The translations under genes were made by a program, and so were the position numbers. The notes beneath the pieces are model-generated. The model did not search any database. It was not told the DNA's origin and saw only the letters and a program-made list of their open reading frames with translations. DNA of 60,561 bases from Kineosporia rhizophila. Its GTDB lineage: Bacteria; Actinomycetota; Actinomycetes; Actinomycetales; Kineosporiaceae. This document shows, one piece after another, positions 50,882 to 59,921 of this stretch. The first letter of the stretch is position 1; each line of letters begins with the position of its first letter. The stretch covers positions 1 through 60,561 of the forward strand of contig NZ_JAJSOH010000038.1 of assembly GCF_021277265.1 (NCBI RefSeq). The letters are read 5' to 3'.

Positions 50882-51310
50882 GTGGAGCAGAGGGAAGTGC
50901 CCTACCAGGTCACCCAGGGAGGTCCGGGGGAGCGCCTGCCCGTTGCCGTCGGCACCGGAATCTGGGCGTTGCTCTTCGTCCTCGGACTGATCATCCGGCC
51001 GGAACTGGAGTCCACCGGCCGCGAGTGGTGGATCTGGACCGCCCTGACCGGAGTCGTGCTGGGGTTCGTGGGCTACACCTACCTGATGCTCCGCCGGCCG
51101 AAACCCAAGCCGGGCCAGACCATCCCGCCCCGCACCCACACCGGCGACGTGGACGACGTGACCCGCCAGAGCGGGGAACCGACCGGGCTGCCCAAACTGC
51201 GGCGCAAGAGCCCGACCACGGACGCCGGTCACCAGATTCCGAGAGCGATTCCAGAACCCGATTCGGTCGGGTTCGCCGAGAACCGGCCCGGGGTTCAGCC
51301 GAAGATCTGA
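50882..51310 (+). CDS. DUF2530 family membrane protein
   Basis: A 142-residue protein with two membrane helices (AVGTGIWALLFVLGLII and TALTGVVLGFVGYTYLMLRR), matching the short DUF2530 family, which in actinobacteria is often beside a MarR/MFS pair as here. A charged, Pro-rich cytoplasmic tail follows. Function unknown. TAACCT lies seven bases before the GTG, suggesting a leaderless mRNA. The last 16 bases overlap the end of the convergent ATPase gene. Confidence 0.85.
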   Translation: MEQREVPYQVTQGGPGERLPVAVGTGIWALLFVLGLIIRPELESTGREWWIWTALTGVVLGFVGYTYLMLRRPKPKPGQTIPPRTHTGDVDDVTRQSGEPTGLPKLRRKSPTTDAGHQIPRAIPEPDSVGFAENRPGVQPKI

Positions 51311-54300
51311 TCCACCAGGGCCTCCGGCCCGAGTTCGGGATCGGCGATCACCGCGGCCAGCAGGTCACGCAGTTCCCAGCGACCGGCCGTCCAGGCCAGG
51401 GCGCGGGCCAGACCGTCCACCGTACTGGCGTGCACCTCGGCCTCGGCGCCGGAGCCGGTCGCCCACCAGTCCACCTCGACGCCGTCCACCACCAGGGCCT
51501 CGTGCTCGTGCCAGGTGGCCGGGGCGCCAGTGGGCTCCAGCAGGGCTCGCACCGCATCGCTGACCGGCTGCTCCACGCCGTCGGCACTGTCGATCCGGCT
51601 GTGCGCCAGCTCAGCGGCGAGCCCGACACCGAGCAGGTCGGCGAAGGCCGCGGCGTGCGCGCCGGCCACCGGTAGCTGCACCCCCAGATCGGGGCGCTGC
51701 CGGTACATCGGGGAGTCGATCACCACTGCCTCCGAGACCGGCACCACCACAGTGCCGTTCAGGTCGGCAGGAACCAGACCGCGAACCGCACGAGGCCTTT
51801 CGACGTCCTTGGCCGCCGGTTCGCCCGCCAGTTCGCTGATCCGCTCGAGCAGCGGCAGCAGCATCACCGAGCTCAGCTCGACGTCCGGGTCGGCCAGCCG
51901 GTCGAGGAGGTCGGGCAGGGCGTCCACGTCGATGTCGTCGACCGCGTGGACCATCCCGACCGCCCGGGCCGCGCCCGGGTCGAGATCGGTGAGCCAGTCC
52001 GGAGCCGGCGCCAGCAGCGCCCGCAGCACCGGCTCGGAGTCCGGCGCGGCCAGCATCTCGCCCTCGGCCAGCTCCTCGCGCAGCCACCACGACGTGTAAG
52101 AGCGCACCCGGAAGCTGCGACCACCGGACGTCACCCGGACCGGCTGCAGCAGGGCCGGGCGCAGCTCTGGGTCGGCAGCGACGGCGGCCACCACCTCGGG
52201 AAGCGCCTCCGGCCGCACCAGATCCAGGTCGCGCACGGCAATCAGCTCAGGAATGGTTCCGCCGGGCGGCATCTCGGGATGCAGAGACTGCACCCAGGCG
52301 GCGTAGTCCTCCCAGCCGTCCAGCTCCGACGAGGGCGTGCCCTCTTCCTCGTCCAGGCCGAGCAGATCCGGTTCCAGCGAGACCTCGGTGCCCAGGAAGG
52401 CACCCGGGCCCCGCAGCACGCCGATCGCCATGACCGTGCTCTCGCCCCAGCGCTCGGCCCACCACTGCGGCAGGATGCCGACGTCGTCCGGATGGAACCA
52501 GTCCGCGGCCGGGCTGCCCTCGATGGCCAGGGCCGAGGCCGGAGTGGGCTCGCCGTCCTCGTCGCTCAGCTCCAGATCGCCCAGCCAGGGCAACTCCCCC
52601 GGTTTGAGCTCGCCCGCCGCCACAGCCACCGCCACCAGCGCCAGCACGGCGTCGCGCAGCTCGTCCGGCGAACGGTCCAGGTCGGCGAAGGCCCCCGGCT
52701 CGTCACCGATTTCACGAACGGCCGCGCGCACGACCGGAAGTTCGATCAGCGCGCGGGGTCCCGCCACTGTGACGCCGAGACGTTCCAGCAGAGGATGAAC
52801 GGCCTCGGGATGCACCACCTTGGCACCCAGCACACTCAGCGCCTCCGGCACCGAGATCGGCGCCCCCGCATCGACATCCGTCTCGGGCGAGGCCAGGAGC
52901 AGGCCTCGGGCACCACGCGCGACCGATCCGTCGGCCAACGGGACGGGCAGGAAAGCCAGCGCTTCGCGGACGGTTTCGTCGATCGTGAGCCCAGCCAGGG
53001 CCTCGTAGGCTTCGCGCCAGCGCTGCGGATCGGCCAGCGCCGGCAGCGCCTCCACCGCGTCGGACAACCACATCCGCCGCACGCCAAGGGTTTCCAGCGC
53101 AGCCCAGGACGGCCGCGGGGCGTGCACCAGACCGACCAGCCACGAGGCGAAGACGTTCACCACCGCCCGGTCGGCCCCCACCGGGCCGGCCAGAGCCAGG
53201 GCCTCGGTCGGGCGCAGCAACGTCTGCGAGTCCTCGGCCGAGCGCAGCACCGGCTGGTTCGGCAGCAGGGCCAGCACGGCCTCACGCAGCGCCGAGTCGA
53301 CCGGGCCGGCGGGAAGACCGGTGACCACCAACGGCCAGGCCTCACCCCCGTCGGCGACGACCTCGGTGAGCAGATCGGCATAGGCACGGGCCGCGTTCTG
53401 CACGATCAGGTCGGTGACCTCGCCCAGCACCACGTGCCGGCGGGTCACGTCCATCGGCACGGTCGCGATCAGCACCGCCGGCCAGGGCAGGGCCTCGTCG
53501 CTGGGCGTGGGCGCGTTCAGCACCGGCGACTGCGGCAGCTCGGCCTCACCGGAAGGCAGGGCCCAGGTGAGCGACCAACGGTTGAGCGCCTGCTCCTCGA
53601 TCGGCCGCCCGGAGAGCAGTTCGGCCGGGATCTCGCCCTCTCGCCGCAGGATCCGCCAGCGCCGGTCGACCTCGGCCAGCACCCGAGGGCTTTCGCCGGG
53701 CAGTTCGAGGACGATCTGTTCCAGGCCGGGCAGAGCCAGCAGAAGCACGTCGGAGACGTCGTTGAGCAGTTGCCGGACCCGGGCGACGGCGTCCGGACCG
53801 TTCAGGGGCAGCAGAACCGCGGTGTCGTAGCCCTCCGGCGGCTCGCCCTCCACCTCGAAGGGCAGACGCAGCACGGGTACCCCGCCGTCGCGGCGCTGCA
53901 GCTCGTCGGCCAGCCCGTCGACGCCGGTGGCGCGGATCAGTTCCCGGGTGTCGGCGGCCGAGAACCGCACGCCACCGGAGCGACTGAGCACCATCGGCTC
54001 GTCGGTGACGGCCAGCACCGCGGCGAAGCCGACGCCGAAGCGACCGACCGTGCCGCCCTCACGCTTGGCCGAGGCGCGCAGGGTGCACAACGCCTGCACG
54101 CCGTCGGCGTCCAGCACCGCGCCGGTGTTGGCAGCGACCAGAACCGGCCCGCCCTCGGCGGATTCGCTCAGCCGCAGCAGCAACCGGCCCGGCACCCCGG
54201 CGCGAGAGGCGGCGTCGGCCGCGTTCTGCGCCAGCTCGACCACCAGGCGGTCGCGGTACCCGCCGAGGACGAGTTCTTCCTCGGCGTTGGCATCTTCACG

Positions 54301-54378
54301 GAAGCGGGTCGGGGACTCCGACCACGCCGCCAGAACCCGGCGCCGGATGTCTGCCGCGCCGAACCGGTCCTCCGTCAC
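51295..54378 (-). CDS. Sacsin/Hsp90-like GHKL ATPase-domain protein
   Basis: A 1027-residue protein with an N-terminal GHKL ATPase fold: VVELAQNAADAASRAG is the N box (Glu, Asn, Asp), VLVAANTGAVLDADGVQAL the next motif, and GTVGRFGVGFAAVLAVTDE the glycine-rich lid. The following 850 residues are mixed alpha/beta with no recognised catalytic domain. Actinobacterial relatives are annotated as Hsp90-like or sacsin-like; a chaperone role is inferred. The GTG overlaps the DUF3027 stop (GTGA), placing it third in an operon with a cold-shock protein. Confidence 0.85.
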   Translation of the reverse strand: MTEDRFGAADIRRRVLAAWSESPTRFREDANAEEELVLGGYRDRLVVELAQNAADAASRAGVPGRLLLRLSESAEGGPVLVAANTGAVLDADGVQALCTLRASAKREGGTVGRFGVGFAAVLAVTDEPMVLSRSGGVRFSAADTRELIRATGVDGLADELQRRDGGVPVLRLPFEVEGEPPEGYDTAVLLPLNGPDAVARVRQLLNDVSDVLLLALPGLEQIVLELPGESPRVLAEVDRRWRILRREGEIPAELLSGRPIEEQALNRWSLTWALPSGEAELPQSPVLNAPTPSDEALPWPAVLIATVPMDVTRRHVVLGEVTDLIVQNAARAYADLLTEVVADGGEAWPLVVTGLPAGPVDSALREAVLALLPNQPVLRSAEDSQTLLRPTEALALAGPVGADRAVVNVFASWLVGLVHAPRPSWAALETLGVRRMWLSDAVEALPALADPQRWREAYEALAGLTIDETVREALAFLPVPLADGSVARGARGLLLASPETDVDAGAPISVPEALSVLGAKVVHPEAVHPLLERLGVTVAGPRALIELPVVRAAVREIGDEPGAFADLDRSPDELRDAVLALVAVAVAAGELKPGELPWLGDLELSDEDGEPTPASALAIEGSPAADWFHPDDVGILPQWWAERWGESTVMAIGVLRGPGAFLGTEVSLEPDLLGLDEEEGTPSSELDGWEDYAAWVQSLHPEMPPGGTIPELIAVRDLDLVRPEALPEVVAAVAADPELRPALLQPVRVTSGGRSFRVRSYTSWWLREELAEGEMLAAPDSEPVLRALLAPAPDWLTDLDPGAARAVGMVHAVDDIDVDALPDLLDRLADPDVELSSVMLLPLLERISELAGEPAAKDVERPRAVRGLVPADLNGTVVVPVSEAVVIDSPMYRQRPDLGVQLPVAGAHAAAFADLLGVGLAAELAHSRIDSADGVEQPVSDAVRALLEPTGAPATWHEHEALVVDGVEVDWWATGSGAEAEVHASTVDGLARALAWTAGRWELRDLLAAVIADPELGPEALVDQIFG

Positions 54379-56960
54379 GACTGCGGCTTCTCGCCCTCCG
54401 GACGCTGCTCCTCACGGCCGCCGACCGACTCGACGTCAGCCTGCTCGGCATTAGCCGGACCAGCATCAGTCCGCCGGGCCTGGGCCCGCTCACCGTCAGC
54501 CTGCTCAACCTCGGCCTGGCCAGTCTCAGCCTGCCCGCCATCGGTCGGCGCAGCGTCGGCCTGCCCGGCCTGAGCCTGCTCACCGCCAGCCTCAGCCTGC
54601 CCGGCATTAGCCGGACCAGCATCGGCCTGCCCGGCCTGGGCCCGCTCGCCGTCAGCCTGCTCAGCGCCAGCCTGCCCGGCGTCAGCGTGCTCACCGGCAG
54701 CCTGCTCAGTACCAGATTGCCCAGCATCGGCCGGCCCAGCGTCGGTCTGCCCGGCCTGAGCCAGCTCGCCGTCAGCCTGCCCCGCCTCAGCCAACCCAGC
54801 GTCGGCCTGCTCACCGTCAGACTGCCCAGCCTCGACCTGGCCAGCCTCGGCCTGCTCAGCGCCAGCCTGCCCGGCGTCAGCGTGCTCACCGGCAGCCTGC
54901 TCAGTGCCAGCTTGCCGAGCATCGGCCGGGCCAGCGTCGCGCTGCCCGGCCTGAGCCTGCCCGCCGTCAGCCGGACCAGCCTCAGCCTGCCCGGCGCGCG
55001 CCCGCTCGGCAGCCTCGATCACCGGCCGGGCCACCGGCTCCGGCTCGGCCGCAGCCACGGCCGAGTCGATCGCCAGATCGATGTGCCGGCGCTGTTCCTC
55101 CGGGACATCCGCCCCGGTGCCTACTCCAGACTCGCCGACCCGCTCCTCGACCTCGGCGGCAACAGCCTCGGCCGCTCCCGGCTCACCGTCGGAGGGCGTC
55201 TCGCCGGACCCGATCTGCACCTTGGCCGCGTCGACGACATCGGCCCCCTCGGGCTCGCCCGGGTCGCCTTCCGGCTCGTCACCCAGAGCACCGTCGGACT
55301 CCAGCACCGAGGCCCCGGGCACGGCCGCACCCACGCTCAGCTCGGCCGAGTCTTCGCTGTGCTGCGCGTACTCGCTGGCCGCCTCGACCGCCTGACCCTG
55401 GGCCGCCTCGGTGGACTCCCCCGGCTCGATCTCGGACTCACCCTGTGCGGCAACGGCTTCCGCGCTCAGCGCGGGCGGCGGGGCCGGGTCTTCCTCGGGC
55501 TGCGACTGCACGAACTGGCCGCCCTGGTCGGCCTGGGCCACCTCGATCTGCACCGCCTCGGCCGGAGGGGTGCCCGGCGCGACCTCGGCCGGGGAGACCT
55601 CGCGGGTCCCGATCTCGCCGACCTGCACGCCTTCGACGGCCTCGGGCGAGGTGCCCGCTCCGGCCGTCTCGGCGGGCTCGGCCGGTTCCTGGGCCGTGTT
55701 CTCGGCGGGCGCCGCACCGAGCGGACGCACGCTGATCACGTCTTCCGGGGACTGGACCGGCTCCGGGTCGACGCTCGGCACGACCTCGATCGCCACCGGC
55801 TCGCTGGGCTCGACCGACACCACGTCGGAGCTGATGCCACCCGCCGTGGTGCTCGCCCGCGCCGACTCCGAAGAGTCGGTAGCCGGCTTCCCGACCGGAC
55901 CCGACGCCTCGGCGCCACTATCCGCAGACCCGACGCCGTCGTCCTCTGTTCCGACCCGACCCGACGCCTGGGCGTCGCCGCCCGCAGAGCCAGTCCCGTC
56001 GTCCTCTGTTCCAACCGGACCCGACGCCTCGGTACCGCTACCCGCAGACCCGGCACCGACGTCCTCGGTTCCGACCGCGACCTCGCTCGACCCGGTCTCG
56101 ATCCCCGGCGCCGGCTCGGCGGCGGCCAGATCGATCCGGTCCACCACCGTCTCGTCGAGGATGTGCTCGCCCAGCGGCTCCGGGGTGGGCATCTCCAGGT
56201 CGGTCTCGCTGTGCGCACCGCAGCCGAAGTCGGTCGTGACCACCGAACCGTCGGCCGGGGACCACTCGTTGGCGCAGGCGCCGAAGTGCTGACGCATCCG
56301 CCCCGACAGCGGGACGAAGTAGGCGCAGCTCACGCACGAGGCCGAGGCCTGGATGGCGATCTCGGAGGTGGGACCGTGCGCACCGCGCTGCCAGCGCCCG
56401 GCCGCACCGGCCAGGCCCTCCGGGCCCAGCACCCGCTCGCGCCCCAGCCCGAGCTCCCAGAAGAGCTGCTGGTCGGCGTCGTCCTCGTCGGTGACCGTGT
56501 AGCCGGGCACCAGGTTCGGGTCGTCCAGCTTGTAGGGCAGTTCGTCGCCAGCGCCCAGGTCGCCCGGGGCCAGCCGGTCCGACCACGGCACCCAGTCCGG
56601 CGCCATGATCGACTCGGCGCCCGGCAGCAGGACCGTGTCGCAGACCGTCACCCGTTCGGAGCCGGGCACGTGGGCCAGCGTGACCGCCCAGCGCCAGCCC
56701 CGGTATCCCTTGGCCGTGCAGTCGAAGGCGTGCATGGTCAGCCCGGAGGACTTCTCCAGCGAGACCGACAGGTGCCGCCCGACGGTGCCGGGCTGGGCGA
56801 CCTCCTCGGCCGCCTCACGAGCCAGGTCGACGGCGGCGACGGCCAGCGGGTCGGGCTCCGTGGGCAGCTGCGGCGGTGCCTCCACCTGCGCATCGGCCTG
56901 CTCGGGAACGACCGGGGCCTCGGCCTCGCGTACCGATCCGGTCACCTGCTGGTCCGTCAT
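54375..56960 (-). CDS. DUF3027 protein with long pentad-repeat tail
   Basis: An 861-residue protein. Residues about 30-260 form the DUF3027 domain: AVDLAREAAEEVAQPGTVG, FDCTAKGYRGWRWAVTLAHV, APDWVPWSDRLAPGDLG and a CVSCAYFVPLSGRMRQHFGAC cysteine cluster, quoted in parts, that could bind zinc. The rest is acidic, Ala/Gly/Glu/Pro-rich low complexity, ending in about 37 five-residue repeats. Function unknown. The ATG at 56960 has AGGAG eight bases upstream; a GTG at 57131 overlapping the cold-shock gene stop is an alternative. Compared with DUF3027 proteins I know, the tail is exceptional in length. Confidence 0.82.
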   Translation of the reverse strand: MTDQQVTGSVREAEAPVVPEQADAQVEAPPQLPTEPDPLAVAAVDLAREAAEEVAQPGTVGRHLSVSLEKSSGLTMHAFDCTAKGYRGWRWAVTLAHVPGSERVTVCDTVLLPGAESIMAPDWVPWSDRLAPGDLGAGDELPYKLDDPNLVPGYTVTDEDDADQQLFWELGLGRERVLGPEGLAGAAGRWQRGAHGPTSEIAIQASASCVSCAYFVPLSGRMRQHFGACANEWSPADGSVVTTDFGCGAHSETDLEMPTPEPLGEHILDETVVDRIDLAAAEPAPGIETGSSEVAVGTEDVGAGSAGSGTEASGPVGTEDDGTGSAGGDAQASGRVGTEDDGVGSADSGAEASGPVGKPATDSSESARASTTAGGISSDVVSVEPSEPVAIEVVPSVDPEPVQSPEDVISVRPLGAAPAENTAQEPAEPAETAGAGTSPEAVEGVQVGEIGTREVSPAEVAPGTPPAEAVQIEVAQADQGGQFVQSQPEEDPAPPPALSAEAVAAQGESEIEPGESTEAAQGQAVEAASEYAQHSEDSAELSVGAAVPGASVLESDGALGDEPEGDPGEPEGADVVDAAKVQIGSGETPSDGEPGAAEAVAAEVEERVGESGVGTGADVPEEQRRHIDLAIDSAVAAAEPEPVARPVIEAAERARAGQAEAGPADGGQAQAGQRDAGPADARQAGTEQAAGEHADAGQAGAEQAEAGQVEAGQSDGEQADAGLAEAGQADGELAQAGQTDAGPADAGQSGTEQAAGEHADAGQAGAEQADGERAQAGQADAGPANAGQAEAGGEQAQAGQADAAPTDGGQAETGQAEVEQADGERAQARRTDAGPANAEQADVESVGGREEQRPEGEKPQS
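54378..55002 (-). repeat. 15-bp/pentapeptide-period tandem repeat
   Basis: The C-terminal about 205 residues of the DUF3027 protein are built of pentads such as AGQAD, AGPAD, AGQAE, GEQAD and GERAQ (pattern [AG][GE]xA[DEGQ]), with one two-residue slip. At DNA level a 50-base block at 54661-54710 recurs exactly at 54856-54905, an offset of 195 bp or 13 pentads, showing recent segmental duplication. Confidence 0.85.
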
Positions 56961-57127
56961 CTGCTCCACTCCTGCTCGACCCCGGGCCGCCTGCGCTTCA
57001 TCAGCCGTCGCCGCAGCCCCGGCCGAGGTGGCCGGGGGCGGCGCCGACCTCGCGGTGGCGGCCCCGGCCAGTCTCCCCCATCCACGCAGGGTGTCGAGCA
57101 GGCGCGGGCGGCGCGCCGGACGGCCGA

Positions 57128-57511
57128 TCACGCCTCGAGGTCGTCTGCGACGGCCCGCAGCACGGTGGCCACCTTGCTGGCGGACGAGCGGTCGGGGTAG
57201 CGGCCGCGGCGCAGGCCGTTGCCCACGTTGTCGAGCAGCTTGATCAGGTCCTCCACGATCACCGTCATGTCCTCGGCCGGCTTGCGCATCGCCCGGGCCA
57301 CCGACGGCTGCGACTCGACCAGACGCACCGAGAGAGCCTGCAGACCACGACGGCCCTCGGCGACCCCGAACTCGATCTTGGCGCCCGGTTTGAGCGTGGT
57401 CGTGCCGTCCGGCAGCGCGGAGGCGTGCACGAACACCTCGCCGCCGTCATCGTTGCTGGCGAAGCCGAACCCTCGCTCGGCGTCGAACCACTTGACCCTG
57501 CCAGTCGGCAC
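57128..57511 (-). CDS. Cold-shock-domain protein with C-terminal extension
   Basis: A 127-residue protein whose first 68 residues are a CspA-type RNA-binding domain: TGRVKWFDAERGFGFASNDDG (RNP1 region, quoted in part as VKWFDAERGFGFA) and EVFVHASALPDG (RNP2). About 60 further helical residues follow, absent from simple Csp proteins, as known for the larger actinobacterial CspB-type. The GTG at 57511 has AGGGG eight bases upstream; a GTG six codons earlier is possible. First gene of an operon with DUF3027 and the GHKL ATPase. Confidence 0.92.
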   Translation of the reverse strand: MPTGRVKWFDAERGFGFASNDDGGEVFVHASALPDGTTTLKPGAKIEFGVAEGRRGLQALSVRLVESQPSVARAMRKPAEDMTVIVEDLIKLLDNVGNGLRRGRYPDRSSASKVATVLRAVADDLEA

Positions 57512-57533
57512 GTCTGTATCCCCTGTCACGTGA

Positions 57534-57565
57534 CGGTTGCCGCGGAGGTGTGTCCGCGGCAACCG
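57534..57565 (-). terminator. 13-bp hairpin between HAD and cold-shock genes
   Basis: Perfect arms 57534-57546 and 57553-57565 with a 6-base loop. It lies 38 bases beyond the HAD stop and 22 bases before the cold-shock start, so it may end the HAD transcript or act as a leader hairpin of the cold-shock mRNA. No T-run. Confidence 0.5.
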
Positions 57566-57603
57566 CTCTTGCTCACGATCTGTCGTTTCCTCAAGGTTAG
57601 CCG

Positions 57604-58275
57604 TCAGTTGCCGACGTGCGAACGGCTTAATCCGGCCAGATGACCCGAAAGCCATCGGGGAAATCCCAGAAGGTCGTCCAGCACGACGTCGGCGCCGGCC
57701 GCCCTGAGCTCGGCCGCGGTCTGCGGGCCGGTGCTCACCGCGACACTGACCGCCCCGACGGACCGGGCCGCGGCCACGTCGCCGATGTGGTCACCGACAT
57801 ACACCGAGGCCCCCTCGACCGCGAGCACCTCGCCCTTGGCGGTGCCGAACCGGCTGCCGGCGATCAGATCGGGCCGGTACGGCTGCTCCAGCAGCCCCAG
57901 GGCCTGGAGCACCGCGTACACCCCCGGCTCGGACTTGGCCGAGATCACCAGCACCCGCCCGCCGGCCGCGCGGATCGCGGCGAACGCCTCGTGCACCCCG
58001 GGCAGCAGCCGGTTCCAGGACAGGCCGGTCTCGGGGTAGAGCGAGCGGTAGGTGTCGGCCAGCAGCTGGACGTCGACCCCCGGCATCAGCTCGGTGATGA
58101 TCCGGTCCAGCGGGTAGCCCATCAGCGGCCAGGCCTGCTCGCGGCTCACCACGAACCCGTCCACGCCCCCGGTGACCTGCTGGTGGGCCCGGGCCAGGGT
58201 GGCCACGATGCCGTCGGCCGAGTCCACCAGGGTCATGTCGAGGTCGAAGCCGACCACCAGAGCATCCGTTGGCAC
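57604..58275 (-). CDS. HAD-superfamily phosphatase
   Basis: A 223-residue haloacid-dehalogenase-fold hydrolase. Motif I is GFDLDMTLVDS (Asp nucleophile and general acid), motif II VLVISAKSE, motif III Lys in RFGTAKGEVL and motif IV YVGDHIGDVAAARSVG. An alpha-helical cap follows motif I, as in phosphoglycolate phosphatase-like enzymes. The substrate is unknown. TAAGCT lies seven bases before the GTG start, suggesting leaderless expression. Confidence 0.9.
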   Translation of the reverse strand: MPTDALVVGFDLDMTLVDSADGIVATLARAHQQVTGGVDGFVVSREQAWPLMGYPLDRIITELMPGVDVQLLADTYRSLYPETGLSWNRLLPGVHEAFAAIRAAGGRVLVISAKSEPGVYAVLQALGLLEQPYRPDLIAGSRFGTAKGEVLAVEGASVYVGDHIGDVAAARSVGAVSVAVSTGPQTAAELRAAGADVVLDDLLGFPRWLSGHLAGLSRSHVGN

Positions 58276-58314
58276 GGCGGACAGCTTAGGACCCGGAAGA
58301 GGGCAAAACGCGCA

Positions 58315-58346
58315 ATGGCGGGCAGCCCGGCCGGGCTGCCCGCCAT
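58315..58346 (-). terminator. Strong intrinsic terminator
   Basis: A 32-base perfect palindrome (58315-58330 with 58331-58346) begins 11 bases past the stop of the gene at 58357 and is followed on the minus strand by TGCGCGTTTTGCC. It ends the two-gene transcript from 59921. Confidence 0.85.
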
Positions 58347-58356
58347 GTGTGTGGTC

Positions 58357-59187
58357 CTAACGGAGGGACTCGTGCAGACCGCGGTAGCGCTTGAAGGCGT
58401 TGCGCAGGTCCTCGGTCGAGCCCCCGGCCAGCTTCGAGCGCAACCCGGCCAGATCACGTTCGATCAGGGTGGCCGCCTCGGCCACCGTGGCCTCCGGGTC
58501 GTCCACGAACTTGGCCTGCAGATCACGCCATTCGGTATCGGTGGTCAGGTCGGTGCGCCCGTCCACCGCGTCCGGGACCGCCTCGGAACGACGGCGCCCA
58601 CTGGTGATCGAGGTGACCGGTGCCGGAGTGGTGCGGTCGTCGTGCCGGTCGCTGTCGTGGTCGGGAGTCGTCTCGTCGCCGACCGGACGGACCTCGCCGG
58701 TCGCGGCCCCGGCCAGCCGGTGGTCGACATCGGCGCGGCGATCGGCGTCGTCGTGCACGTAGTCCTCCCGCACCGAAGGGTCGCGACGATCGGCCGGGCG
58801 GTAGATCTCCTCTTCAGAAGTGGTGTCTGAAGACGCTGTGGGCCTGGAAGGCGCGGAAGTCACCGGAGTCTGGGGTGACTTCGCGGACGGGGTGGTCGCG
58901 TCGATCGGGCTGGCGCCGACGGGGGCGCCGGGCGCGGTGGCCGGGGCCTGCCCGACCGAGCTGGCCGCCGTCGGGCCGGGCCAGGTGGGACGCGAGTCGC
59001 CGGTGACACCCCGGTCGGCCGGACCGGTCGGGTTGGTCGGGTTGGTCGGGCCGACCCTCTCGGCCGGTTCACGATCGGCGGCCCCCGGATCGGTGACCTG
59101 GCCACCGACCCGCTCGTCCGGCGGACGGACCGCCTCGTTGCGCGGCTGCTCGGTCGGGTTGTTCCCGGTCTCGCTGCTGGGGGTCAT
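58357..59187 (-). CDS. Hypothetical protein with disordered N-terminus and conserved C-terminal helical domain
   Basis: A 276-residue protein. The first 200 residues are Pro/Thr/Asp/Arg-rich and predicted disordered. The last 65 form a compact helical domain (WRDLQAKFVDDPEATVAEA, TEDLRNAFKRYRGLHESLR) resembling the C-terminal part of the product of the preceding gene. No membrane segment. The ATG overlaps the upstream stop (ATGA), so the proteins are produced together. Function unknown. Confidence 0.7.
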   Translation of the reverse strand: MTPSSETGNNPTEQPRNEAVRPPDERVGGQVTDPGAADREPAERVGPTNPTNPTGPADRGVTGDSRPTWPGPTAASSVGQAPATAPGAPVGASPIDATTPSAKSPQTPVTSAPSRPTASSDTTSEEEIYRPADRRDPSVREDYVHDDADRRADVDHRLAGAATGEVRPVGDETTPDHDSDRHDDRTTPAPVTSITSGRRRSEAVPDAVDGRTDLTTDTEWRDLQAKFVDDPEATVAEAATLIERDLAGLRSKLAGGSTEDLRNAFKRYRGLHESLR

Positions 59188-59921
59188 CGGGTCTCCTGCG
59201 TGGGCCGGCGGTCGGTCTCGGTGGCATCGACGGTGCGGTCACGACGGTCCGGCCCAGAGGTCGGGTCGGTGGCCGGGGCGACGCCCGGGTCGGCCCGGCG
59301 TTCCTCGGCCGAGGGGCGGCTGTCCGGCTCCACGTGGCGGCCGGCCACCGGCGAGCGGTCGGGCCCGGCCGGCTCGGGCTCCTCGGTGAGCACGTGGAAC
59401 AGCTTGCGGTAGTGCATGAAAGCGATGCGCAGGTCCTCGGTCTCGAGCTTGCCCGAGGCCCGGTGACGCTCGTGCGACTCGTGCGCGCTGCGGTAGTGCT
59501 GCACGACCTCCGGGTGGTCGACCATCACCATGTCCGAGCGGGTGGCGAAGTCGTCCATCGGGTAGCCGCGTTCCTTCATCACCTCGGTGATGAGCTTCTC
59601 CGCGTCGTCCACGGCGGCCGGCGGCTCGTCCACGAAACGGGCCTGGGCGGCCGACCAGCGGGCGCCGAAACGGGTCTTCTCCTCGGCGGTCAGCGCCCGG
59701 ATCTGCAGCTTGTCCCGGCGGTCGACCAGGTCGACCAGCTTCCGCTCGGCCTTGGTGCGGTTGTCCGAGCCCTCGAGGTACCGGTCGTACTCCGGGCCGA
59801 ACCGGTCCTTCAACTCTGACCTGCGCTGCTGGAGCTCCGCGTTCTTCCGGGCCTTCCAGAACGCGAACCCCCCGATCAGCAGCAACGCCAGCAAGACGAT
59901 GATGACGATCGCCGTAACCAT
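59184..59921 (-). CDS. Membrane-anchored hypothetical protein with conserved helical domain
   Basis: A 245-residue protein with one N-terminal membrane helix (VTAIVIIVLLALLLIGGFAF) and a cytoplasmic charged body: LKDRFGPEYDRYLEGSDNR, WSAAQARFVDEPPAAVDDA, MVDHPEVVQHYRSAHESHE and TEDLRIAFMHYRKLFHVL. This family is common in actinobacteria and has no assigned function. The C-terminus is disordered. GAAGGAGGAC before the ATG at 59921 is an excellent ribosome site. It shares a domain with, and is coupled to, the next gene. Confidence 0.8.
   Translation of the reverse strand: MVTAIVIIVLLALLLIGGFAFWKARKNAELQQRRSELKDRFGPEYDRYLEGSDNRTKAERKLVDLVDRRDKLQIRALTAEEKTRFGARWSAAQARFVDEPPAAVDDAEKLITEVMKERGYPMDDFATRSDMVMVDHPEVVQHYRSAHESHERHRASGKLETEDLRIAFMHYRKLFHVLTEEPEPAGPDRSPVAGRHVEPDSRPSAEERRADPGVAPATDPTSGPDRRDRTVDATETDRRPTQETR

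Noticed and set aside
54687..57200. Very long plus-strand open frame opposite DUF3027, with apparent Leu/Ser repeats
   Set aside because: The repeats mirror the pentads of the DUF3027 tail; the cysteine cluster and domain motifs are on the minus strand, which also has the ribosome site and coupled neighbours.
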